Shown: positions 43,214 through 51,759 of the stretch, piece after piece
Layout of the letters: each line of letters begins with the position of its first letter
Position numbering within the stretch: the first letter of the stretch is position 1
The notes under the pieces: model-generated
The model's database searches: none
The model's input: only the letters and a program-made list of their open reading frames with translations
What the model was told of the DNA's origin: nothing
Origin: Streptomyces naganishii JCM 4654
Lineage (GTDB): Bacteria; Actinomycetota; Actinomycetes; Streptomycetales; Streptomycetaceae
DNA length: 64,000 nt
Direction of reading: 5' to 3'
Assembly (NCBI RefSeq): GCF_014650575.1
Contig: NZ_BMVF01000014.1
Span: 124,001-188,000 of the forward strand
Program-made: the position numbers and the translations under genes

Positions 43214-43241
43214 GGTCCGGCCGGAGCGCACCGGCCGGACC
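43214..43241. terminator. Bidirectional hairpin terminator
   Basis: GGTCCGGCCGG, loop AGCGCA, CCGGCCGGACC: a perfect 11-bp stem in the spacer between the converging esterase and response regulator genes. Confidence 0.75.
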
Positions 43242-43265
43242 GCCGGGCCACACCGGCCGGCCCGC

Positions 43266-43934
43266 TCAGCCCGCGTTGGGGCGGGCGAGCCCGACGTCGT
43301 AGGCGAAGATCACCGCCTGGACCCGGTCGCGCGCCCCCAGCTTGGCCAGCACGCGGCCGACGTGGGTCTTCACCGTCGACTCCGACAGCACGAAGCGGGC
43401 GGCGATCTCGCCGTTGGTCCAGCCCTTGCCGATGGCCACGAGGATCTCGCGCTCCCGCTCGGTGAGGGAGTCCAGGCGCCGGTCGGCGGCGGCGCCGGCC
43501 GGGTGGGGCGGGACGTACTGGGCGAACTCGTCCAGCAGGCGACGGGTGAGCGCGGGCGCGATGACCGCGTCCCCGACCGCCACGGCCCGGATCCCGGCGA
43601 GGAGTTCCTCGGGCCGCGCGTCCTTCAGGAGGAACCCGCTGGCGCCCGCCCGCAGGGCCGCGTGGACGTACTCGTCGAGGTCGAAGGTGGTCAGCACCAG
43701 GACGCGCGAGCGCTCCCCGGCGGCGACGATGCGCCGGGTGGCCTCGATGCCGTCCATCCCCGGCATCCGTACGTCCATGAGGACGACGTCGGGCCGCATT
43801 TCGGCGGCCATGCGCACCGCCTGGGCGCCGTGCGCGGCCTCGCCGACCACCTCCGTCTCCGGTACGGAGTCGAGCAGCAGCCGGAACCCGAAGCGCTGGA
43901 GCGGCTGGTCGTCCACGACCAGCACGGTGGTCAC
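43266..43934 (-). CDS. NarL/LuxR-family response regulator
   Basis: A 222-residue response regulator. The receiver domain has D-D-Q at residues 8-10, the phospho-acceptor Asp54 in L-M-D-V-R-M-P-G and lysine in F-L-L-K-D-A. The C-terminal LuxR helix-turn-helix reads L-T-E-R-E-R-E-I-L-V-A-I-G and S-E-S-T-V-K-T-H-V-G-R-V-L. GTG 43934 overlaps the kinase stop (GTGA). Last gene of the ABC-kinase-regulator operon, whose promoter region carries a large dyad it may bind. Confidence 0.9.
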   Translation of the reverse strand: MTTVLVVDDQPLQRFGFRLLLDSVPETEVVGEAAHGAQAVRMAAEMRPDVVLMDVRMPGMDGIEATRRIVAAGERSRVLVLTTFDLDEYVHAALRAGASGFLLKDARPEELLAGIRAVAVGDAVIAPALTRRLLDEFAQYVPPHPAGAAADRRLDSLTEREREILVAIGKGWTNGEIAARFVLSESTVKTHVGRVLAKLGARDRVQAVIFAYDVGLARPNAG

Positions 43935-45232
43935 CGGGCACCGCCCGTGGGCGAGAGGTCGAGGGTGGCGTCCACGCTCCATCCCCCGCCCGTCACCGGT
44001 CCCGCCTGGACGCTGCCGCCGTAGAGCGCGGCTCGCTCGCGCATGCCCACCAGCCCCTGTCCTTCCTCGTTCACGGGTCCGATCCGGGCCCGTCCGGCCG
44101 CGCCGGTGTCCTGGACGCGGATGCGCAGCCGGGTGTCCTCCACCATGATCGCCAGTCCGACCCGGCTGTCGGACCCGGCGTGCTTCAGCGTGTTGGTGAG
44201 CGCCTCCTGCACGATGCGGTAGACGGTCAGCTGCACCCCGCCGTCCAGGGCGTCGACGTCCCCCGCGGTGCGGTACACGACGTCCAGTCCGGCGGCCCGC
44301 ACCCCGGCGCACAGCGCGTCGATGTCGCCGATGCCGGGCTGGGGGCGCAGTTCCGGGCCGTCCGGCGGGCGCCCGTCCCCTGCCTCGCGCAGCACGCCGA
44401 GTACGCGCCGCAGCTCGTCCAGGGCCTGGCGGCCGGTGTCGCCGATGAGCGTCAGGGCCTGCTTGCCGCGTTCGGGCGCGGTGTCGGTGGCGTACGCGCC
44501 GGCGTCGGCGAGGGTGATGATGACGGAGAGGTTGTGGCCGACGATGTCGTGCATCTCCCGGGCCACGCGGGCGCGTTCGGTGGCGGCGGCGAGCCTGCTG
44601 CGCTGGTCGCGTTCGATCTCCAGGCGGGCCGCCCGCTCCCGCAGCCCGGCGAGCTGGGCGCGGCGGATGCGTACCACCAGGCCGAGGGCTAGGGCCGCGG
44701 TGGCGGTGCTGAGCAGGAAGAACAGCGCGTCCCAGACGGACACCACCCGCGCCGCGCGCAGCGCCACCAGCAGCAGTCCGGCCGCCATGACGGCGCAGGC
44801 CCAGGGCAGCTGCCGCAGCCGCCCGTGCAGGGCCAGGCTGTAGAGGGCGATGAACAGGGCCACGTCCGCGCGCAGCGCGGCGCCCAGCGACCACTGGAGC
44901 ACGAACACGGCGGCGATCGCGCCGAAGGCGACCACCGGCCGGCGCCGCCGCCACAGCAGCGGCAGCACGAGGCCGGCCTGGAGGGCGAGCAGGGCCGGCG
45001 TCGGCAGCCGGGCGAACGCCAGCCGGAACCGGCGCGGGCCGTCGCCGTCCGCGCCGCCCGCGTGCAGCAGGTCCGGCAGGCAGAACAGCAGGAAGGCGGC
45101 CAGCACGACCGCGGTGTCCAGCACCCAGGGCCGGGCCCGGTCGGCGAGCCGCAGCCGCCGGCCGGCCCGGCCGAGCCGGGCCGCCAGCGGCGCCAGCCCG
45201 CCGATGTCCTCACCAGTGCTCACGTACGTCAC
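43931..45232 (-). CDS. Sensor histidine kinase, NarL-system type (HisKA_3)
   Basis: A 433-residue kinase with about five N-terminal membrane helices (residues 35-190). It then has a coiled coil (L-R-E-R-A-A-R-L-E-I-E-R-D-Q), the HisKA_3 phospho-acceptor in R-E-M-H-D-I-V-G-H-N-L-S (about His226), and an HATPase domain with Q-E-A-L-T-N-T-L-K-H-A and G-Q-G-L-V-G-M-R-E-R. There is no large extracellular sensor, so it may sense membrane state or the adjacent ABC exporter. GTG 45232 or GTG 45223 could be the start. Confidence 0.87.
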   Translation of the reverse strand: MTYVSTGEDIGGLAPLAARLGRAGRRLRLADRARPWVLDTAVVLAAFLLFCLPDLLHAGGADGDGPRRFRLAFARLPTPALLALQAGLVLPLLWRRRRPVVAFGAIAAVFVLQWSLGAALRADVALFIALYSLALHGRLRQLPWACAVMAAGLLLVALRAARVVSVWDALFFLLSTATAALALGLVVRIRRAQLAGLRERAARLEIERDQRSRLAAATERARVAREMHDIVGHNLSVIITLADAGAYATDTAPERGKQALTLIGDTGRQALDELRRVLGVLREAGDGRPPDGPELRPQPGIGDIDALCAGVRAAGLDVVYRTAGDVDALDGGVQLTVYRIVQEALTNTLKHAGSDSRVGLAIMVEDTRLRIRVQDTGAAGRARIGPVNEEGQGLVGMRERAALYGGSVQAGPVTGGGWSVDATLDLSPTGGAR

Positions 45233-45250
45233 CCGGTCATGGTGCAGTGC

Positions 45251-46093
45251 TCACACGTCACTGCGCACCAGCCGGTACGCCGCGCCCGCGAGCGCCAGCA
45301 CCGTCCAGCCGAGGAAGACCAGCAGTCCGGAGGTGGGCGACAGGGTGCCCGAGTCCTGGGTGAGGGCGAACATCGCCTTGCCAGCATTGCTCGGCAGGTA
45401 GGGGCTGAAGTCGCTCTGCCAGGAGCTGGGCAGCAGGGTGACCAGGCCCGGGATCAGCATGAGGGTGGCGACCAGGACGGAGATGCCGCCCGCGACCGAC
45501 CTCAGCAGGGCGCCCAGGGCGATCCCGATCACCGCGACCAGCCCGAGGTAGAGGCCGGCGCCCAGCAGGCTGCGTACGACACCGGAGTGGGACAGGCCGA
45601 GGGCGGCGGGCGTGCCGGAGACGATGCGGCTGCCGAACACGAAGGCGACGAACGCGCCGGACGTGCCCAGCACCAGCGCGACCACCCCGAACACCGCCGC
45701 CTTGGACCACAGCACGGGCAGCCGGCGCGGCACCGCCGCCATGGTGGAGCGGATGACGCCGGTCGAGTACTCCCCCGCCGTCACCAGCACGCCGAGGACG
45801 CCGAGGGCCAGCTGGGCGAAGTTCGTACCGAAGAGGGAGAGACTGACGGCCGTCGACCGGGCGAAGTCGCGGTCCATGCGGCCGGAGCCGATGCCCGACC
45901 GGTAGCGGGTGGCGGCGATCAGCCCGAAGGCCACCAGGAACAGCAGGCCGAGGCCCAGGGTGATCCAGGTGGAGCGCAGCGACCAGAGCTTGGCCCACTC
46001 GGCGCGCAGGACGCGCCGTCCGGTGACGCGGTAGGCGGGGCGTGCGGGGACGGCCTCGCGCTGCCCGGCGGTCGTGGTGAGGGTGGTGCTCAT
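45251..46093 (-). CDS. ABC transporter permease (ABC-2 type)
   Basis: A 280-residue permease with six membrane helices and the N-terminal A-E-W-A-K-L-W-S-L-R-S-T-W motif of ABC-2/NatB-like exporters for antibiotics or ions. It also shows the loop G-V-L-V-T-A-G-E-Y-S-T-G-V-I-R-S-T. Its ATG overlaps the stop of the ATPase gene (ATGA). The sensor kinase follows 18 bases after its stop. Confidence 0.88.
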   Translation of the reverse strand: MSTTLTTTAGQREAVPARPAYRVTGRRVLRAEWAKLWSLRSTWITLGLGLLFLVAFGLIAATRYRSGIGSGRMDRDFARSTAVSLSLFGTNFAQLALGVLGVLVTAGEYSTGVIRSTMAAVPRRLPVLWSKAAVFGVVALVLGTSGAFVAFVFGSRIVSGTPAALGLSHSGVVRSLLGAGLYLGLVAVIGIALGALLRSVAGGISVLVATLMLIPGLVTLLPSSWQSDFSPYLPSNAGKAMFALTQDSGTLSPTSGLLVFLGWTVLALAGAAYRLVRSDV

Positions 46094-47025
46094 GCCGGCC
46101 TCCCGAGGGACTCGACGCCCGTGGTGCCGTGGTACTCCACGGCGTCCCGGGTCAGCTCCATGAAGGCGTCCTCCAGGGACACCGTGCGCGCGCTCAGTTC
46201 GAACAGGGCGATGCCGTGTTCGGCGGCCTTGAGTCCGATCTCGCGCGCGGTCAGCCCGGTGACCTGGAGCTCCTCGGAGCCGACCCGGCCGGTGACGACG
46301 ACGTCGGGGCCGGCGAGGACGTCCCGCAGCCGCGCCGGGTCCGCGGTGGCGACCTTCACGGTGTCGCCGCCGGTCTCCCGGATCAGGTCGCGCACGGTGG
46401 TGTCGGCCAGCAGCCGGCCGCGGCCCACGACGATCAGGTGGTCGGCGACCAGCGCCATCTCGCTCATCAGGTGGGAGGAGACGAACACCGTCCGGCCCTC
46501 CGAGGCGAGCTGGGTCAGCAGGTTGCGGATCCACAGCACGCCCTCCGGGTCGAGCCCGTTGACCGGCTCGTCCAGCATCACCGTCTGCGGGTCGCCGAGC
46601 AGCGCGGCGGCGATGCCGAGGCGCTGGCCCATGCCGAGCGAGAAGGCGCCGGCGCGTTTCCTGGCCACGCTGCCGAGACCGGCGAGCTCGATCACCTCGT
46701 CCACGCGGCGGCCGGGGATGCCGTGGGTCAGGGCCAGCGCCTTGAGGTGGTTGTGGGCCGAGCGGCCCGGGTGGACCGACTTCGCCTCAAGCAGCGCGCC
46801 GACCTCCTGGAGCGGGGCCCGGTGCTGGGCGTAGCGGCGGCCGTTGACGGTCACCGAGCCGCTCGTCGGGGCGTCCAGGCCGACGATCATGCGCATGGTG
46901 GTGGACTTGCCCGCGCCGTTGGGTCCGAGGAACCCGGTCACGGTTCCCGGCCGCACGGTGAAGTCCAGACCGTCCACGGCCGTCTTCTCCCCGTATCTCT
47001 TGGTCAGCTGCTGTGCCTCGATCAT
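46090..47025 (-). CDS. ABC transporter ATP-binding protein
   Basis: A 311-residue ATPase. Walker A is G-P-N-G-A-G-K-S-T (about 35-43), the signature region F-S-L-G-M-G-Q-R, Walker B T-V-M-L-D-E-P and switch S-S-H-L. The C-terminal 90 residues form the extra domain of antibiotic/bacitracin-type exporters. ATG 47025 has AAAGGAG upstream. First gene of a four-gene operon with permease, histidine kinase and response regulator, a layout usual for peptide-antibiotic or membrane-stress detoxification modules. Confidence 0.92.
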   Translation of the reverse strand: MIEAQQLTKRYGEKTAVDGLDFTVRPGTVTGFLGPNGAGKSTTMRMIVGLDAPTSGSVTVNGRRYAQHRAPLQEVGALLEAKSVHPGRSAHNHLKALALTHGIPGRRVDEVIELAGLGSVARKRAGAFSLGMGQRLGIAAALLGDPQTVMLDEPVNGLDPEGVLWIRNLLTQLASEGRTVFVSSHLMSEMALVADHLIVVGRGRLLADTTVRDLIRETGGDTVKVATADPARLRDVLAGPDVVVTGRVGSEELQVTGLTAREIGLKAAEHGIALFELSARTVSLEDAFMELTRDAVEYHGTTGVESLGRPA

Positions 47026-47136
47026 CGGCGCTCCTTTCCTCGGCGTACGGCGCGCCCGGCTCCTTCGCGCCTCACCCGCAACGCTAAGAGCCGCGCGGGC
47101 CGGGGCCGTGGTACCAGGGGGCCGAACGGCGGCAGG

Positions 47137-47158
47137 GAGTGGTACCGGGGTACCACTC
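47137..47158. promoter_or_regulatory. Perfect dyad GAGTGGTACC-GG-GGTACCACTC, likely response-regulator operator
   Basis: A perfect 10-base inverted repeat with a two-base centre, 112 bases upstream of the ABC ATPase start. A further half-site CGTGGTACCA lies at about 47107-47116, nearer the ABC gene. The divergent hydrolase gene starts at 47253. The co-encoded NarL-type regulator is the best candidate to bind here. Confidence 0.6.
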
Positions 47159-47252
47159 GTGCGAACGGGCCCGCGGGACCGATCCGCCGGGCGCGCGGCC
47201 ACGGATTCGGCGCGGGGGGTTTCGCCGGGGGACGTCCGAGGAGAATGGCGTG

Positions 47253-47957
47253 ATGCCGATGTCGCGGAGTGACGAGGAGCAGCGGGCCGCTTCCGCGCTG
47301 GTGGTGCGGCACCTGCCCGAGCGGCCGCGGGCGGCCGTGCTGACCCTGCACGGGGGCCGGCCGGAGAGTCTGGAGGCGGCGCGGCCCTGGCATCTGGCCG
47401 CGCTCAGGATGCGCCCGGTGCTGCGGGCGGCCGCGCTGGCCCTGTCCCTGGACGAGGTGGTCCTCGGGCAGGTGCGCTACCGGCACCGCGGCTGGAACGG
47501 CGGCGATCCGGCGCAGGACGCCTTCCGCGCGCTCAGCGAACTGGGCCGCCTCGTGGGAGAGGTGCCCGTGGTGCTCGTCGGCCACTCCATGGGCGGCCGT
47601 GCGGCGCTGCGCGCGGCGGCCCGTCCCGGCGTGCGCGGGGTGCTGGCCCTGGCGCCGTGGCTGCCGGAGGGCGAACCCACCTCGCATCTGGGCCGTGCGC
47701 GGGTGGTCGTGCTGCACGGCGACCGGGACCGGGTCACCAGCGCCGCGTCGTCGGCCGACTTCGTGCGCCGGGCGCGGAGTTCGGGGGCGCGGGCGGGCGC
47801 CGTGCTGATCGGCGGCGGGGACCACGCGATGGTGCGCCGCTCGGGCCTGTGGCACCGCTCGACGGCCGGCGTCGTCGCGGAACTGCTGGAGCCCGGACAG
47901 CGCCCCGGGGGACTCGCCGCCGAGAGCTTCACGGCCGCCGGAGCACTCGTCCTGTAG
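47253..47957 (+). CDS. Alpha/beta hydrolase, dienelactone hydrolase-like
   Basis: A 234-residue alpha/beta hydrolase. It has L-T-L-H-G-G near the N terminus, the nucleophile elbow G-H-S-M-G-G-R (about residue 110), L-H-G-D-R-D-R-V near the acid and G-G-G-D-H-A-M for the catalytic histidine. There is no signal peptide. ATG 47253 or GTG 47250; GAGGAG lies just upstream. Substrate unknown. Confidence 0.8.
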   Translation: MPMSRSDEEQRAASALVVRHLPERPRAAVLTLHGGRPESLEAARPWHLAALRMRPVLRAAALALSLDEVVLGQVRYRHRGWNGGDPAQDAFRALSELGRLVGEVPVVLVGHSMGGRAALRAAARPGVRGVLALAPWLPEGEPTSHLGRARVVVLHGDRDRVTSAASSADFVRRARSSGARAGAVLIGGGDHAMVRRSGLWHRSTAGVVAELLEPGQRPGGLAAESFTAAGALVL

Positions 47958-48081
47958 GCGGACGCGGCGTCCGGCGACGCCTTCTCGACCGTGGCCGCCT
48001 GGTCCCCGGGCGCTTCGCCCGCGGGCCGGGGTCGCGGCTGCGGTGGGTGCTGGAGCAGTACGCACGCCGAACGGGCGACAG

Positions 48082-48112
48082 GGCGGGGCCGGGCTTGGCG
48101 CCCGGCCCCGCC
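48082..48112. terminator. Strong bidirectional hairpin terminator
   Basis: GGCGGGGCCGGG, loop CTTGGCG, CCCGGCCCCGCC: a perfect 12-bp stem directly before the phosphoglucomutase stop, between converging genes. Confidence 0.8.
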
Positions 48113-48115
48113 GGG

Positions 48116-49756
<1,641 letters not shown>

Positions 49757-49866
49757 GGCACCCACTCCTCCACATTCCGGTGCTGCGTCCGCTCGCGTTC
49801 TCATCTTCCCCCCGCCTGCGGCGCGATCCGCAATCCGGCCCGCGCCGGCCGCTCCCCCGGCGGGTG

Positions 49867-50604
49867 TCAGCCGCGGAAGATGTTGACCGAGCGGGCGACC
49901 ACCAGCGCGATGGTGAGGAAGGAGACGGAGGCCTGCGCCGCCATCAGCAGCTTGGCCCAGCGGGACAGGGGCATGGTGTCGGTGGGGCTGAAGGCGGTGG
50001 CGTTGGTGAAGGACACGTACAGGTAGTCGGCGAAGGCCGGCTCCCAGTCCGGATGGGTCATGTCCCCGCTCTGCATCTGCGGGAAGAGGAAGTCGGTGTA
50101 CTCGGCGCGGCCGGCCGCGCGGGCCGCCGGGCCGCCGCGGTCCCACTCCCAGTACCACAGGGCGAAGACGATGACGTTGGTCAGCCAGATGCCCGCCGCG
50201 GCCATCAGCAGCGCCCCGGCGTCGTTGCCCTCGGTGCCGCGGACCAGGCCGCGGATCAGCAGGACCGCCGACCAGCCGTTGGCGAGGCTGACGAGGGCGG
50301 CCAGCGCCAGCCCGCCGCCGCGCAGCAGCGTGGTCGTCCGGCCGGTGCGGGGGTGGAAGGTCGGGAAGAGCGCCACGAGGAGCAGCAGTTCGAGGGCCGG
50401 AAGCAGCCAGTCCGGGTGGAAGGCCAGCCGTCTGGGCAGGAGCAGTTGCAGCGCGACCGCGCAGAGCACGGCGGCCGTCACGGCCCAGCGCGACTCCCCG
50501 CCGGTGGGCCGCCGCCAGGCCGGCTCGGCCCGCCGGTCCTGGGCCGTCAGCAGTTCCTCCAGCCGTGCCAGCCGTTCGTGCAGCCCCTTGACCTCTTCGT
50601 TCAC
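49867..50604 (-). CDS. DUF1345-like membrane protein with N-terminal coiled coil
   Basis: A 245-residue protein. An N-terminal 20-residue coiled coil (V-K-G-L-H-E-R-L-A-R-L-E-E-L-L) is followed by about six membrane helices. The C-terminal Y-L-Y-V-S-F-T-N-A-T-A-F-S-P-T-D resembles the pore-like motif of DUF1345/ion-channel-like proteins. GTG 50604 lacks a strong ribosome binding site. Role unknown. Confidence 0.7.
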   Translation of the reverse strand: MNEEVKGLHERLARLEELLTAQDRRAEPAWRRPTGGESRWAVTAAVLCAVALQLLLPRRLAFHPDWLLPALELLLLVALFPTFHPRTGRTTTLLRGGGLALAALVSLANGWSAVLLIRGLVRGTEGNDAGALLMAAAGIWLTNVIVFALWYWEWDRGGPAARAAGRAEYTDFLFPQMQSGDMTHPDWEPAFADYLYVSFTNATAFSPTDTMPLSRWAKLLMAAQASVSFLTIALVVARSVNIFRG

Positions 50605-50794
50605 GAGCCCAGTGTGACCTATGCCGGGAACACGGCAGAACCGGTCGGGAAGCCGTCCTTCCACGCCGGCTTCCGATCATCGTCCGTCACTCCTGGAGAT
50701 CCGGCCCGGGCGCGCCGACCGGGTGCCTACGGTGCGACGACGGGTGGGACGGCAGACGCCGGACCGCCGCAGCCGACAACCAAGGGAGGGCGCT

Positions 50795-51169
50795 GTGGCG
50801 AGCGTGGAAGTATCGCTGAAGGAAATGATGACCTCGGTCGAGGGGGCGCTGGGCGCGGCCGTCGTCGACTACACCAGCGGCATGGCGCTGGGCACACTCG
50901 GCGGGGGCAAGGACCTGGACCTGACGATCGCCGCGGCGGGGAACACGGACGTGATCCGCGCCAAGGTGCGCACGATGGAGCAGCTCGGCCTCAAGGGACA
51001 GATTGAGGACATCCTGATCACCCTGGAGAGCCAGTACCACCTCATCCGCCTGGTCACCGGCCGCAACGGCAACGGCCTGTTCCTGTACCTGGTGCTGGAC
51101 AAGAGCCGCTCGAACCTGGCGATGGCCCGCCACCAGCTCAAGCGCGTCGAGGAACAGATCGAGATCTAG
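50795..51169 (+). CDS. Roadblock/LC7-like protein
   Basis: A 124-residue protein from GTG 50795 with AAGGGAGGG upstream. One alpha/beta roadblock/LC7 domain is suggested by G-A-A-V-V-D-Y-T-S-G-M-A-L and Y-H-L-I-R-L-V-T-G-R-N-G-N-G-L-F-L-Y-L-V-L-D. Such proteins partner small GTPases in actinomycete conservons, but no GTPase or CvnA-like kinase lies next to it. Confidence 0.75.
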   Translation: MASVEVSLKEMMTSVEGALGAAVVDYTSGMALGTLGGGKDLDLTIAAAGNTDVIRAKVRTMEQLGLKGQIEDILITLESQYHLIRLVTGRNGNGLFLYLVLDKSRSNLAMARHQLKRVEEQIEI

Positions 51170-51206
51170 CGCGGTCCCCGGTCCGGGCCGACGCGTGCCC
51201 GTGATG

Positions 51207-51220
51207 TGAAGACTTCTTCA
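51207..51220. promoter_or_regulatory. Operator-like dyad TGAAGA-CT-TCTTCA
   Basis: A 6-base perfect inverted repeat in an A/T-rich stretch 169 bases upstream of the ArsR-family gene. It may be bound by that regulator at its own promoter. The distance leaves room for a leader or a second promoter. Confidence 0.4.
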
Positions 51221-51388
51221 ACTCACCAAGTCACCACATCAGCAAGATCCCAAATCGTGGATGCGAAGGGCCCCGGGCGACAAGGATCGGAAGGGAAGAG
51301 AGCACGACCGTGCGCCACCGCGGCGGCACCCTCGAAGGTGCCGCCGCACCCCGCACCACATCCCCGACGCGGCAGGGAGCGAGCACCC

Positions 51389-51751
51389 ATGCAGGTCCCC
51401 CTCTATCAGGTCAAGGCGGAGTTCTTCCGCATGCTCGGTCATCCGGTCCGCATCAGGGTCCTCGAGCTGCTCCAGCACGGGCCCGTGCCGGTGCGGGACC
51501 TGCTCGCCGACATCGAGATCGAGCCGTCGAGCCTGTCGCAGCAGCTGGCCGTCCTGCGGCGCTCGGGCATCGTGGTGTCCATCCGTGAGGGCTCCACGGT
51601 CCGCTACGCCCTCGCCGGCGGCGATGTCGCCGAACTGCTGCGCGCGGCCCGCCGGATCCTCACCGAACTGCTGGCCGGACGCAACGAGCTGCTGGCCGAA
51701 CTCCGGGAGACGGACACGCCCGCCCCTCCGGTGCCGACCAGCAGCCGCTGA
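51389..51751 (+). CDS. ArsR-family winged-helix regulator
   Basis: A 120-residue ArsR/SmtB-fold protein (F-F-R-M-L-G-H-P-V-R-I-R-V-L-E-L-L, S-S-L-S-Q-Q-L-A-V-L-R-R-S-G-I-V) with no cysteine pair for metal sensing. It therefore probably responds to another signal. ATG 51389 follows GGGAGC. It stands alone, converging with the GH2 gene only eight bases apart. Confidence 0.85.
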   Translation: MQVPLYQVKAEFFRMLGHPVRIRVLELLQHGPVPVRDLLADIEIEPSSLSQQLAVLRRSGIVVSIREGSTVRYALAGGDVAELLRAARRILTELLAGRNELLAELRETDTPAPPVPTSSR

Positions 51752-51759
51752 GGCCGGTG

